DNA of 6,669 nucleotides from Chryseosolibacter sp966080355 (GCA_966080355.1 CBHROW010000310.1:1-6669); one strand, 5' to 3'; shown: positions 1 through 5,193, numbered from the stretch's first letter. Numbers and translations are program-made. Notes: generated from the sequence alone by a model not told the origin.

Positions 1-230
1 GGGTCTGGCCCGCGAGAATATTTTCAGGCTGTGTTGGGCTTGCAACGATACTAGGCGTCATTGACAGTTTAAAATCTCCATCCCTGCAACGTAGAATTGA
101 AACACAGAATCGGCAGATAATGTCGCTGACGCAACAACAGGTACAAGACTCGATGAGTTTGAAGTCAATTCGCGATTCGCTTCGAACTTTGCGAAAGCTG
201 AAAAATGACGCCCCGCAAGTCAAACGTTAA
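1..230 (+). CDS. C-terminal fragment of a membrane-anchored coiled-coil protein (5' end outside window)
   Basis: A frame beginning at base 3 stays open for 75 codons from the window edge to a TAA at 228-230. There is no start codon because the gene begins upstream. The visible protein has a hydrophobic stretch (about residues 5-20, IFSGCVGLATILGVI), long enough for one membrane pass. A charged, Gln/Arg/Leu-rich tail follows (LQRRIETQNRQIMSLTQQ onwards, through SLKSIRDSLRTLRKL) and should form a coiled coil. This resembles the end of a small membrane protein with a soluble helical tail. I do not recognise the family. It points towards the minus-strand accessory block (convergent), and a short GGGG/CCCC hairpin at 238-250 lies just after the stop. 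The open frame and its sensible composition support a real gene, but without the 5' part this is moderate evidence. Confidence 0.5.
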   Translation, partial: VWPARIFSGCVGLATILGVIDSLKSPSLQRRIETQNRQIMSLTQQQVQDSMSLKSIRDSLRTLRKLKNDAPQVKR

Positions 231-336
231 ACAGCATGGGGAATTGCCCCTAGACATTTCCTACTTAATCTCATGATTAACTGACGCACTTATACTTTTA
301 TCGCCTGATAATTTCCGCTTTTGTAGTAAATCCATG

Positions 337-758
337 TTAACCTCTAACTCCAATGTCTTCATTAATGTGCTCCAATTTTTTGATCCTAATTTGCTTCCCC
401 TCGATATATCCATCAACTCCGTAAGCACTGACCATGTTACAAAACACATTGTCCCCTTCTCTTCCAAACTCAAGTGCAAGAGTGCATTTTGATGATTAAA
501 TCCATTTATTTCTGTTTTCGTTAAGTCAATAATTTCGATATCAACGAAGCAGTGCTTTACGAGTTAGTAGTAGTGATCAACCACCTTGTCGGTTGCCTCG
601 AACGAATACAATCGTAGTATTGCAGACGAAGTCGCCTTGTCGAGAGTCCGTTCAAATTTGATAGAAATAATTTCAGAGTCGTGAAATTTCGGCCAATAGC
701 CAAAGTGGTGAATAACTAATTTTGCGTTCACGATTTCTCTTTCTTTTTCGAAGTCCAC
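337..758 (-). pseudogene. Broken Imm50-family immunity protein gene (one nonsense codon, one frameshift)
   Basis: Immunity proteins of the Imm50 type are thought to neutralise toxins of polymorphic toxin systems. Here the family pattern is split. From a GTG at 758 the frame gives MDFEKEREIVNAKLVIHHFG and then YWPKFHDSEIISIKFERT, with the FGYWPxFHDxE motif I associate with Imm50. It meets a TAA at 564-566 after VVDHYY. The same frame continues with LVKHCFVDIEIIDLTKTEIN and then GFNHQNALLHLSLEE, the family's GFNHQN motif. Near 427-431, after the Trp-Ser codons, the match moves to another frame: AYGVDGYIEGKQIRIKKLE, ending at a TAA at 337-339. One lost base there would restore it. The rejoined protein is about 140 residues, a normal size for the family. 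AGGA four bases before the GTG is a fair ribosome site, and no upstream ATG exists before the in-frame TAG at 777-779. No toxin gene is visible nearby. The two lesions could instead be sequencing errors. Confidence 0.83.
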
Positions 759-854
759 TTTGTCCTGGGTTAATGTCTACAATGTTTGTTTAAAGTGTGC
801 TACACACCAGGATAATCAAAATAAATATCAGCTCTGGGGGCATAACTCATAACT

Positions 855-895
855 TGCCAAAGCATGGGTTGTATGTCGGATGTGCGGCTTTGGCA
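855..895. repeat. 9-bp perfect stem-loop in the spacer, attC-like or terminator-like
   Basis: TGCCAAAGC (855-863) and GCTTTGGCA (887-895) are perfect inverted repeats around a 23-base loop. Read on the plus strand, the stem is followed by GGCGTGG and a run of nine T (905-913), but no plus-strand gene ends nearby, so a plus-strand terminator has no client. Read on the minus strand, it lies between the end of the 348-aa gene and the broken Imm50 gene and is followed by GTTATGA GTTATGC, a tandem heptamer that looks like an integron core site. It could help terminate the upstream minus-strand operon or be a recombination-site remnant. The fold is clear; the role is not. Confidence 0.5.
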
Positions 896-924
896 TGGCG
901 TGGTTTTTTTTTAAGCAGTAAATC

Positions 925-1971
925 TTAAAGTTTCAGCAGAAAATAAAGCCCGTTGTTAGAAATTTCCCTTTTTTCCTCTTGGTATTCCAGGTATGACATC
1001 CCAGTTGTCATACCTAACGAAGTCAACAATGCATAATGAATAGGCATACTCGCGATCACTGTACCAATGAGCGGAACATAGGTTTTTGGATTCTGCATTT
1101 TCTCTATGAATTTTCTGAAAGTCTTACTTGTCAAATTTTTCATTTTGTTTTCTAGGTCTCCAAGAGGCTTTTGAATCTCGTTGAAAAATATCGACTCATA
1201 CTCCTTGTCACTTAAATCTGAACTGAAAAGCCGTTTGTTTTTAACCTCTATAGAATTTATGGTTTGATAAAATAATGTTAACTCGTCTTTGAGACGAAGT
1301 TTTAATTCAAGAATGTCTTCAAAACCTAAGAGATCTGGGTTAGGAAGTCTGATTTTTAGCGCATCGAAGGCAAGCGATTTTTTATAACCTTTCGTTCCTA
1401 AGTCGAAATTCGCTTTGCCTGATTCCTTTAAGAACTCACAAAAAAGAACATTTAAATTATTACTGCTACTCAGACAATTCTTTCCCTCGATTAGTAACTT
1501 TAGAAACCATTTAAGTTTGAATGCATAATACCACCAAATGAAATCTATTTCCACCGGTTTACCCCATTCAAAACCTAGCACGTTTTTCATTACCTCGTAA
1601 ACTTCTGCTGTGATAATCTTGCTGTTTTTCTCTGTTGGATGTCTCGGAAAGACCAAGTCCTGGCTCTTATTTAGTAGCTCGCTAATTCTTCCTGAAAACT
1701 TCTTCTCGTACTCGTCCTCGCTGTCTTCATCTCTTTTGGTAATTGAAATTAAATTCTCATCAATAAGAAGTTTGTATTCCGTTGTGAATGATTTTGGAAT
1801 GAATTGAAGATCCTCAACACCGGCAAACTTAAGCTGTCCGTCAATTTTTTCAAACTTTGGCGAGTAGACGGCATCGTTAACAACGTTTACCTTGTCGTAG
1901 TACAACGAAAGTAGTTTTATTTCATTTACGGATTTCGCTGTTATGTCGGAATTGTAATAAATCTCTCTCAT
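925..1971 (-). CDS. Uncharacterised 348-aa helical protein with C-terminal hydrophobic segment
   Basis: I do not recognise this family with confidence. The N-terminus (MREIYYNSDI, then LLSLYYDKVNVVND) resembles the start of DUF6236-type proteins, a weak resemblance from memory. An acidic linker lies near residues 80-92, followed by aromatic helices (FIWWYYAFKLKWFLKLLIEG, 144-163). A segment at 209-240, LPNPDLLGFEDILELKLRLK and then DELTLFYQ, resembles the LPxPd..sleDIleFR motif seen in several large helical accessory proteins. Residues 298-329 (YVPLIGTVIASMPIHYALL and on) are hydrophobic and Gly-rich and could be one long or two short membrane helices. The ATG lies 7 bases after the stop of the 190-aa gene, and its ribosome site (GGGAAAGGA) sits inside that gene's last codons, so the two are almost certainly co-translated. 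The AT-rich base composition differs from the GH57/DUF3536 gene and suggests acquired DNA. The gene is certain; the function is unknown. Confidence 0.9.
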   Translation of the reverse strand: MREIYYNSDITAKSVNEIKLLSLYYDKVNVVNDAVYSPKFEKIDGQLKFAGVEDLQFIPKSFTTEYKLLIDENLISITKRDEDSEDEYEKKFSGRISELLNKSQDLVFPRHPTEKNSKIITAEVYEVMKNVLGFEWGKPVEIDFIWWYYAFKLKWFLKLLIEGKNCLSSSNNLNVLFCEFLKESGKANFDLGTKGYKKSLAFDALKIRLPNPDLLGFEDILELKLRLKDELTLFYQTINSIEVKNKRLFSSDLSDKEYESIFFNEIQKPLGDLENKMKNLTSKTFRKFIEKMQNPKTYVPLIGTVIASMPIHYALLTSLGMTTGMSYLEYQEEKREISNNGLYFLLKL

Positions 1972-1978
1972 GTTTCCG

Positions 1979-2551
1979 TTATTCCTTTCCCTTTAAATAA
2001 TCAATGAACTTGTTGAAGTTGAATCCCATCCCAGCAAAATTCGGTTCAAGGATTAAGCTGTCAACGAAGGCGCGCCCTGTTCCCTTTCTTAATTCCCGCT
2101 GAACTTTAAAATCGTCTACGTTCTTCTTATTCTTTATATCAGTGAAAAGTCCCTGAATTAGATTTACAACCTCAGTCTCAGTTTTACAAACTTTCCGTAA
2201 TGGAATCAGAATATATTTGAATTGCTCGTCAATTCCCTTTTTCTGATTGTCCGAGTATTGCCTGAAGGTGTGCGGGTTTGTGCGAGTTATCAGAATTGCT
2301 GGAAGTATTTCATCAGCGTTCTCACCATTGATGCTGTGCCAAGATAAAACTTGATTATCAAAGTGCCCTATTTCACCAACACCAATGATTATCGCTGAAT
2401 CTGAATTTGAAGCCTGATTTGATAGTTTGTCAAAATTTCTCCTGATTACATTTGAAAGCGGTTCGTCCCACCCATAGTCTAAAATGTATATATAGTAGTC
2501 CCGACTCGCTTTGTCAGACAATAACTCCAGATTATGAATCATTAATCCCAT
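1979..2551 (-). CDS. Uncharacterised 190-aa alpha/beta protein, first gene of a two-gene operon
   Basis: Predicted strands and helices alternate: DYYIYILDYG (18-27) as a strand, EPLSNVIRRNFDKLSNQAS (30-48) as a helix, SAIIIGVGEIGHF (52-64) as a strand, LPAILITRTNP (83-93) as a strand, FKYILIPLRKV (111-121) as a strand, then a helix at 125-141. This suggests a small Rossmann-like or thioredoxin-like fold. There is no P-loop, no CxxC and no signal peptide. Ser70-Trp71-His72 in VLSWHSINGE is striking and may be conserved. Two starts are possible: ATG at 2551 (used here) and ATG at 2542 (residue 4), the latter preceded by GGGA. The stop is 7 bases before the 348-aa gene, implying an operon and perhaps a physical complex. 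Its promoter region carries a good -7 box overlapped by a perfect palindrome. The gene is almost certainly real; I do not know its function. Confidence 0.88.
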   Translation of the reverse strand: MGLMIHNLELLSDKASRDYYIYILDYGWDEPLSNVIRRNFDKLSNQASNSDSAIIIGVGEIGHFDNQVLSWHSINGENADEILPAILITRTNPHTFRQYSDNQKKGIDEQFKYILIPLRKVCKTETEVVNLIQGLFTDIKNKKNVDDFKVQRELRKGTGRAFVDSLILEPNFAGMGFNFNKFIDYLKGKE

Positions 2552-2564
2552 GGTGTTCTTAAGA

Positions 2565-2584
2565 TTTGATTTAAATCAAAAATA
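2565..2584 (-). promoter_or_regulatory. -7 promoter box overlapped by a 16-bp palindromic operator (CRP/FNR-like)
   Basis: On the minus strand TATTTTTG (2584-2577) matches the Bacteroidota -7 consensus TAnnTTTG exactly; no convincing -33 TTTG is present at the usual distance. Overlapping it, TTTGATTTAAATCAAA (2565-2580) is a perfect palindrome and contains TTGAT-TTAA-ATCAA, the classic CRP/FNR-family site. The expected transcript start would fall within the palindrome, leaving a leader of roughly 20 bases before the ATG at 2551. A regulator bound here would most simply repress the 190-aa/348-aa operon. An AT-rich palindrome can arise by chance, but coinciding with a good -7 box makes a real site more likely. 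Confidence 0.55.
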
Positions 2585-2704
2585 ACTCACAATTGGCTCT
2601 TTTAATCGCTTTGGTATCGTTCGATTTTGAGCGACAAGCAAACGGCCAATCTTCGGAAGCATAGAATCCGTCCCGTGCGGGCATTGTGCATAGCGTTTAT
2701 CTAT

Positions 2705-2740
2705 AAGGCATGACGCTGAGTGAAAATAAACAAATGCCTT
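2705..2740. repeat. Inverted repeat in the spacer between the 138-aa and 190-aa genes
   Basis: AAGGCAT (2705-2711) and ATGCCTT (2734-2740) are perfect 7-bp inverted repeats with a 22-base loop. The same 246-base spacer holds AAACG (2640-2644) paired with CGTTT (2694-2698), and the hexamer GCATAG twice within that segment. The spacer has no convincing ORF. It could carry transcript-end structures of the 138-aa gene or a degenerate recombination site. Confidence 0.3.
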
Positions 2741-2782
2741 CCTTCTCCACTTACTGGATTATACATTTTGTCAGTTGAGCCT

Positions 2783-2795
2783 GCGCGTCACGCGC
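2783..2795 (-). terminator. Short GC hairpin just after the 138-aa gene (weak terminator candidate)
   Basis: GCGCG-TGA-CGCGC on the minus strand forms a 5-bp stem with a 3-base loop, beginning 2 bases after the TAA of the 138-aa gene. No U-tract follows, so it is at best a weak or atypical terminator, or simply a 3'-end stabilising hairpin. Confidence 0.3.
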
Positions 2796-2797
2796 TC

Positions 2798-3214
2798 TTA
2801 TATTTTTAAGTCTTTTGCTTTCAACTTTGATCCTAGTCCGTAAAGATCAGTCCTCATTGCCAAAATTGTCAGATTGAAATTATTCTCGTTCGGCTCTTCG
2901 ATAAAGTCTCTCATCGTCTCAATAACATTATCCGAGGCGAACAGAATCATATTAGTCCATTTAGTCTTCAATTCATTAATCAAGTCATCCTTTGTTTTGA
3001 GGTCGGCTCTATGTCGAATCAATTTGTCCTTCTCCCGATCATAATGAGCCAGTGAATAGAGCAATAATATTATCGGTTTGAACCTTGACTCTTTAAATTT
3101 ATGTTGCGCTTCGGTTCTTTTTCTTCTAGCTTCAACCAAATAATCGATGAAACTCTTTAGTAGACCACCGGTACCAATCAGTCCAATTGCTCCGATTATT
3201 TCTTGTGCCGTCAT
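2798..3214 (-). CDS. Single-pass membrane protein, 138 aa, function unknown
   Basis: The N-terminus EIIGAIGLIGTGGLLKSFID (residues 5-24) is one membrane helix without a signal-peptidase site. It is followed by a strongly basic stretch (EARRKRTEAQHKFKESRFK, 28-46), so the rest should lie in the cytoplasm. The soluble part is predicted helical and ends with FIEEPNENNF and then LAMRTDLYGLGSKLK (118-132). This layout of one membrane helix, a charged RYK-like segment and a closing LAMRxDLyG motif is one I associate with small hypothetical proteins found among integron cassettes and genomic islands, with no assigned role. The ATG at 3214 follows a poor ribosome site (CCTGGACA), as is common in Bacteroidota. 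A gap of 246 bases with its own promoter separates it from the 190-aa gene, so it is probably a separate transcription unit. Confidence 0.82.
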   Translation of the reverse strand: MTAQEIIGAIGLIGTGGLLKSFIDYLVEARRKRTEAQHKFKESRFKPIILLLYSLAHYDREKDKLIRHRADLKTKDDLINELKTKWTNMILFASDNVIETMRDFIEEPNENNFNLTILAMRTDLYGLGSKLKAKDLKI

Positions 3215-3811
3215 TGTCCAGGTGGGTTGTAGCTAACTAGTAGATATATGTACCTACCCCTAAATAAAGACATAAGTGTTAGTTCTCCAAACACAGAAAG
3301 CCCTGAAGTTACACCGCTAACCTCCGATCGAAGGAGTGTGCCAGTACCTCTCGCAGCATGTTTCCACCTCCGAACGCTCCCTCTCGCAGCTACTTTCAGC
3401 TCCCTCTCGCGATTACTTGTATCCTCAGGCTATAGTTTGGCTATAGTTCGAACGCTCCCTCTCCTGGCAACTCCCATCGCCAGATTTTGACCCAAGCATT
3501 CGAGGTGACGGTTCACAACGGGAGTGCGTATGCAGTTGCGTGTTCAAGTAAGAATGGTCCGTCTGGCTTACCCCTGCTGAAAGGAAGTTTGCCGTAACAA
3601 TCGAGGCAGCTACATCACCGGCACCCGGCCACCGGTGACTGGCAACTCCATTCTCCAACGTCCAATCTAAATCTCATCAAGTTCAATTTACGCTTGTGGG
3701 TTGTGTTGCACTACTCCGAGGTTCTACTTTACAACAGCCCACAAATTTATTCTCTCATGCAGAGAAGATCAGTGGGCGTTTTTATTTATCAACCTTAACC
3801 AATTAAAAACT
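3215..3811. other. Gene-free stretch of about 600 bases with short repeats and a hairpin
   Basis: No ORF here has a plausible protein or ribosome site; the open frames on both strands (3248-3490 + and 3425-3658 -) are low-complexity and overlap the repeat cluster. Visible structure: a hairpin GTAGGTA-CATA-TATCTAC on the minus strand (3240-3257, with one G-T pair); the repeat cluster at 3347-3463; the 11-base direct repeat CTGGCAACTCC at 3464-3474 and 3639-3649; and TCACCGG (3615-3621) paired with CCGGTGA (3632-3638) around a 10-base loop. The stretch lies between divergent genes (138-aa on minus, 165-aa on plus) and must contain both promoters, but no good TAnnTTTG box was found for either. 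The closest is TACGCTTG at 3689-3696 for the plus strand. Confidence 0.6.
3347..3463. repeat. Cluster of degenerate GCTCCCTCTCGCAGC repeats
   Basis: A 12-base unit GCTCCCTCTCGC occurs at 3376-3387 and 3399-3410. CGAACGCTCCCTCTC occurs identically at 3371-3385 and 3449-3463. CCTCTCGCAGC occurs at 3347-3357 and 3380-3390. An 11-base tandem, GGCTATAGTT-T-GGCTATAGTT, lies at 3428-3448. Spacing is irregular (23, then about 55 bases between core units), so this is not a CRISPR array or a simple tandem repeat. It resembles decayed tandem duplication or multiple binding sites. Confidence 0.6.
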
Positions 3812-4309
3812 ATGTACGGTAACATTAGTTACTCCATGACGCCTGAACAACGTCAACAGATCCAGGATGCAGTCAACTTGCTGATGAACCTGGAGTTTCT
3901 TATCAACCTCGAGGCCGATGAGCGGCAGCGGCTCAACAAGCTGAGGGAGGATGATGCAGACCTGGTCAACTACGCAAAGATCGCTACCTCCAACTTTCCG
4001 CACATCTTCCCGCAGACCATGGACATCGAGGAGTTCCTGCGCGACATCGCATTGTATGACTGGCTGTACGAAACCATGATCCTGCTGGGCAACGTCCAAA
4101 CCAAAATGACCCACACGAGAATTGCGCTTGGCAGCGAGATCAAGGTGTGCATGCTCAAGCTGTATCACTACATCCAGGCAGCACAGGATACTCCGGGCAT
4201 GGAAGACCTCGCGAGAAAAATGAGGGAACATTATAAGAAGCTCAGTAAGAAGAAGGCCGGTGAGGATCCAGTTGCGGCAGCGGATGAAAGCGGGGGATTG
4301 GTGAGCTGA
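3812..4309 (+). CDS. Conserved hypothetical helical protein, 165 aa (Bacteroidota family of unknown function)
   Basis: The protein is all-helical and has no signal peptide or membrane segment. Its pattern matches, from memory, a family of 140-200-aa hypothetical proteins frequent in Cytophagales: SMTPEQRQQIQDAVNLLMNL (8-27), EFLINLEADERQRLNKL, then FPQTMDIEEFLRDIALYDWL, and a signature near residue 110 (IALGSEIKVCMLKLYHYIQA) followed by a pG-containing closing helix. The tail after LSKKKAGEDP is disordered. I start it at ATG 3812 rather than the in-frame TTG at 3701, because the similarity begins just after MYGNIS and an AT-rich leader (AATTAAAAACT) precedes it, typical of Bacteroidota. It is transcribed away from the accessory block and has no operon partner. 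A small inverted-repeat element follows about 10 bases after the stop. The family has no known role and I propose none. Confidence 0.85.
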   Translation: MYGNISYSMTPEQRQQIQDAVNLLMNLEFLINLEADERQRLNKLREDDADLVNYAKIATSNFPHIFPQTMDIEEFLRDIALYDWLYETMILLGNVQTKMTHTRIALGSEIKVCMLKLYHYIQAAQDTPGMEDLARKMREHYKKLSKKKAGEDPVAAADESGGLVS

Positions 4310-4347
4310 AAGCCGAAGGCCACTACTGTCCGGGGAAAAGCTCACCA
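4299..4347 (+). terminator. Hairpin spanning the stop codon of the 165-aa gene
   Basis: TGGTGAGCT (4299-4307) and AGCTCACCA (4339-4347) are perfect 9-bp inverted repeats. The left arm contains the last codons and the first base of the TGA; the right arm lies inside the putative mobile element that starts at 4329. The 31-base loop holds a small GCC-GAA-GGC hairpin. No T-run follows, so a classical terminator is doubtful; it may stabilise the 3' end or be chance. Confidence 0.3.
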
Positions 4348-4606
4348 GAACTTCCAAGATCATCACTTCTATTAAATCTTTTGTCGCTCCCGGGCCGCTT
4401 GGCCACTGATATGCTTCATCCGGCCTTAACCCTGGCCGCACATTCCACTTCCAGACCAAGGCCAGGCTTAGGTCCTCCTGAAGCATACCGGAAGATAGAA
4501 ATGCAAAAATGCAGATGAGGGCTCTTTTCACAAATGCTCTAAAAGGTCTAGTGTAAACCAAATTCGAAGATTTTTTTCGATTCTAAAATTTCTCCGGACA
4601 CTACTG
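4321..4606. mobile_element. MITE-like element: TIRs with 8-bp direct repeats, no transposase
   Basis: TCCGGGGAAA (4329-4338) and TTTCTCCGGA (4589-4598) are terminal inverted repeats differing at one of ten positions. They are flanked outside by a perfect 8-base direct repeat, CACTACTG (4321-4328 and 4599-4606), which fits a target-site duplication. The enclosed 270 bases have no transposase, only an imperfect cruciform at 4410-4487. From memory, CACTACTGTCCGG-type ends occur on IS4-like elements of Bacteroidota, so part of the CACTACTG could belong to the element's end rather than the target. A transposase elsewhere in the genome would have to act on it. The position just after a gene's stop is typical for such insertions. 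Confidence 0.5.
4410..4487. repeat. Nested imperfect cruciform inside the MITE-like element
   Basis: The outer arms TATGCTTCA (4410-4418) and TGAAGCATA (4479-4487) are perfect 9-bp partners. A symmetric 6x6 internal loop follows, then an inner stem of 5 bp (with one G-T pair), one mismatch and 7 bp: CCTTA-A-CCCTGGCC region 4425-4437 against GGCCAGGCTTAGG at 4460-4472. The terminal loop has 22 bases. About 21 base pairs in 78 bases is far more structure than the surroundings. As RNA or single-stranded DNA it would be a stable hairpin. Confidence 0.65.
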
Positions 4607-4608
4607 GC

Positions 4609-5078
4609 TACATGCTGCAAGCTTGACAAAGTCGAAGACCCAGAGCCCTTGCGAAGGGCCTTCTATACTCCCGAGCATAGCCCCACCAGGCTCTCCTTAA
4701 TAGTCCAACCAAGCTCTCAGCTTGTGCTTCACACACCGGAACAACATAAACGGACTACCGATGTCAGTTAGTCAGACTACACTAATCAACTTGACGCCCT
4801 AGCCTGCTCGGTAATCTCTTACCAGATCAGCCAGCATGGTCATAGCAAAGGAAGTAACATAGTGCCAACACAGTGGGCGTATCGTGCCGGCTACCAGTGG
4901 AACAACAAGCGCCTACGAGTTGTGGGTAGTGGTGTCAGTGGCTAAAGGGTATGCTGACTATCCTACGTGAGATAGAGTCACTACAAGCTTTGGATTTCCG
5001 TACTTGATCGGTGGGTAATGCAGGACTGCAGGCTTCAAGGTGCAAAGTCTGCGTTGCTGAAATTTCTGCTGTGACTTA
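4609..5078. other. Non-coding stretch of about 470 bases with short hairpins
   Basis: All six frames are broken by stops and no protein similarity is visible. Two compact hairpins have 6-bp stems and 3-base loops: GCCCTT-GCG-AAGGGC (4645-4659) and CAAGCT-CTC-AGCTTG (4710-4724). AGAGCC (4642-4647) can also pair with GGCTCT (4689-4694), and a TGACTATC/GATAGAGTCA imperfect pair lies further right near 4950-4980. The stretch may be a decayed mobile element, a structured RNA or plain spacer between the 165-aa gene and the GH57/DUF3536 gene, which converge here. I cannot assign it. Confidence 0.5.
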
Positions 5079-5190
5079 TCACGCAAAGGCGCAAGGACGC
5101 TAAGTTCCGCAAAGACTGGGTCCATAGAGCGGTACAAAAAAATAAATGCATTTCTCTGCGTACCTCTGCGTCTTCGCGACTTTGCGGTGA
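5079..5190. repeat. CGCAAAG-type dispersed inverted repeat after the GH57/DUF3536 gene
   Basis: The left arm (5079-5115) reads TCACGCAAAGGCGCAAGGAC and continues through GCTAAGTTCCGCAAAGA. The right arm (5153-5190), reversed, reads TCACCGCAAAGTCGCGAAGA and continues with CGCAGAGG. The arms are imperfect inverted repeats built from an 8-9-base periodic unit CGCAAAG, around a 37-base AT-rich centre. Repeats of this wording are widely scattered in intergenic DNA of Bacteroidota and some other phyla (from memory). The right arm ends 3 bases from the stop of the GH57/DUF3536 gene, so its transcript would fold into a long hairpin at its 3' end and may be terminated or stabilised by it. Confidence 0.75.
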
Positions 5191-5193
5191 GAA

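Noticed and set aside
261..479. Independent 72-aa minus-strand gene
   Set aside because: Its first half continues the Imm50 frame across the TAA at 564, and its second half is out of frame relative to the family. It starts at a TTG inside the pseudogene.
337..758. Programmed frameshift or stop read-through in the Imm50-like gene
   Set aside because: No slippery heptamer is seen at 427-434, and two separate lesions are more simply explained by decay.
231..3300. True integron cassette array
   Set aside because: No integrase is present and no spacer has a canonical R''-L''-L'-R' layout. I keep only the single attC-like stem as a finding.
3347..3463. CRISPR array
   Set aside because: Repeat units are 10-15 bases and irregularly spaced (23 and about 55 bases), and no Cas gene is visible.
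3440..3470. tRNA T-arm suggested by GTTCGAAC
   Set aside because: The flanking bases do not pair into a T-stem, and no anticodon or acceptor stem can be built around it.
3248..3658. Small ORFs at 3248-3490 (+) and 3425-3658 (-)
   Set aside because: Both lie on the repeat cluster, have low-complexity or Ser/Arg-rich translations and lack a ribosome site.
3803..4561. Long minus-strand open frame (252 codons) with a signal-like N-terminus
   Set aside because: It runs antisense through the whole 165-aa gene and across the MITE-like element. The plus-strand protein has a recognisable family pattern; the minus one has none.
4609..5078. Group II intron or IS110-type end
   Set aside because: No domain V-like hairpin, reverse transcriptase or recombinase fragment could be found in any frame.
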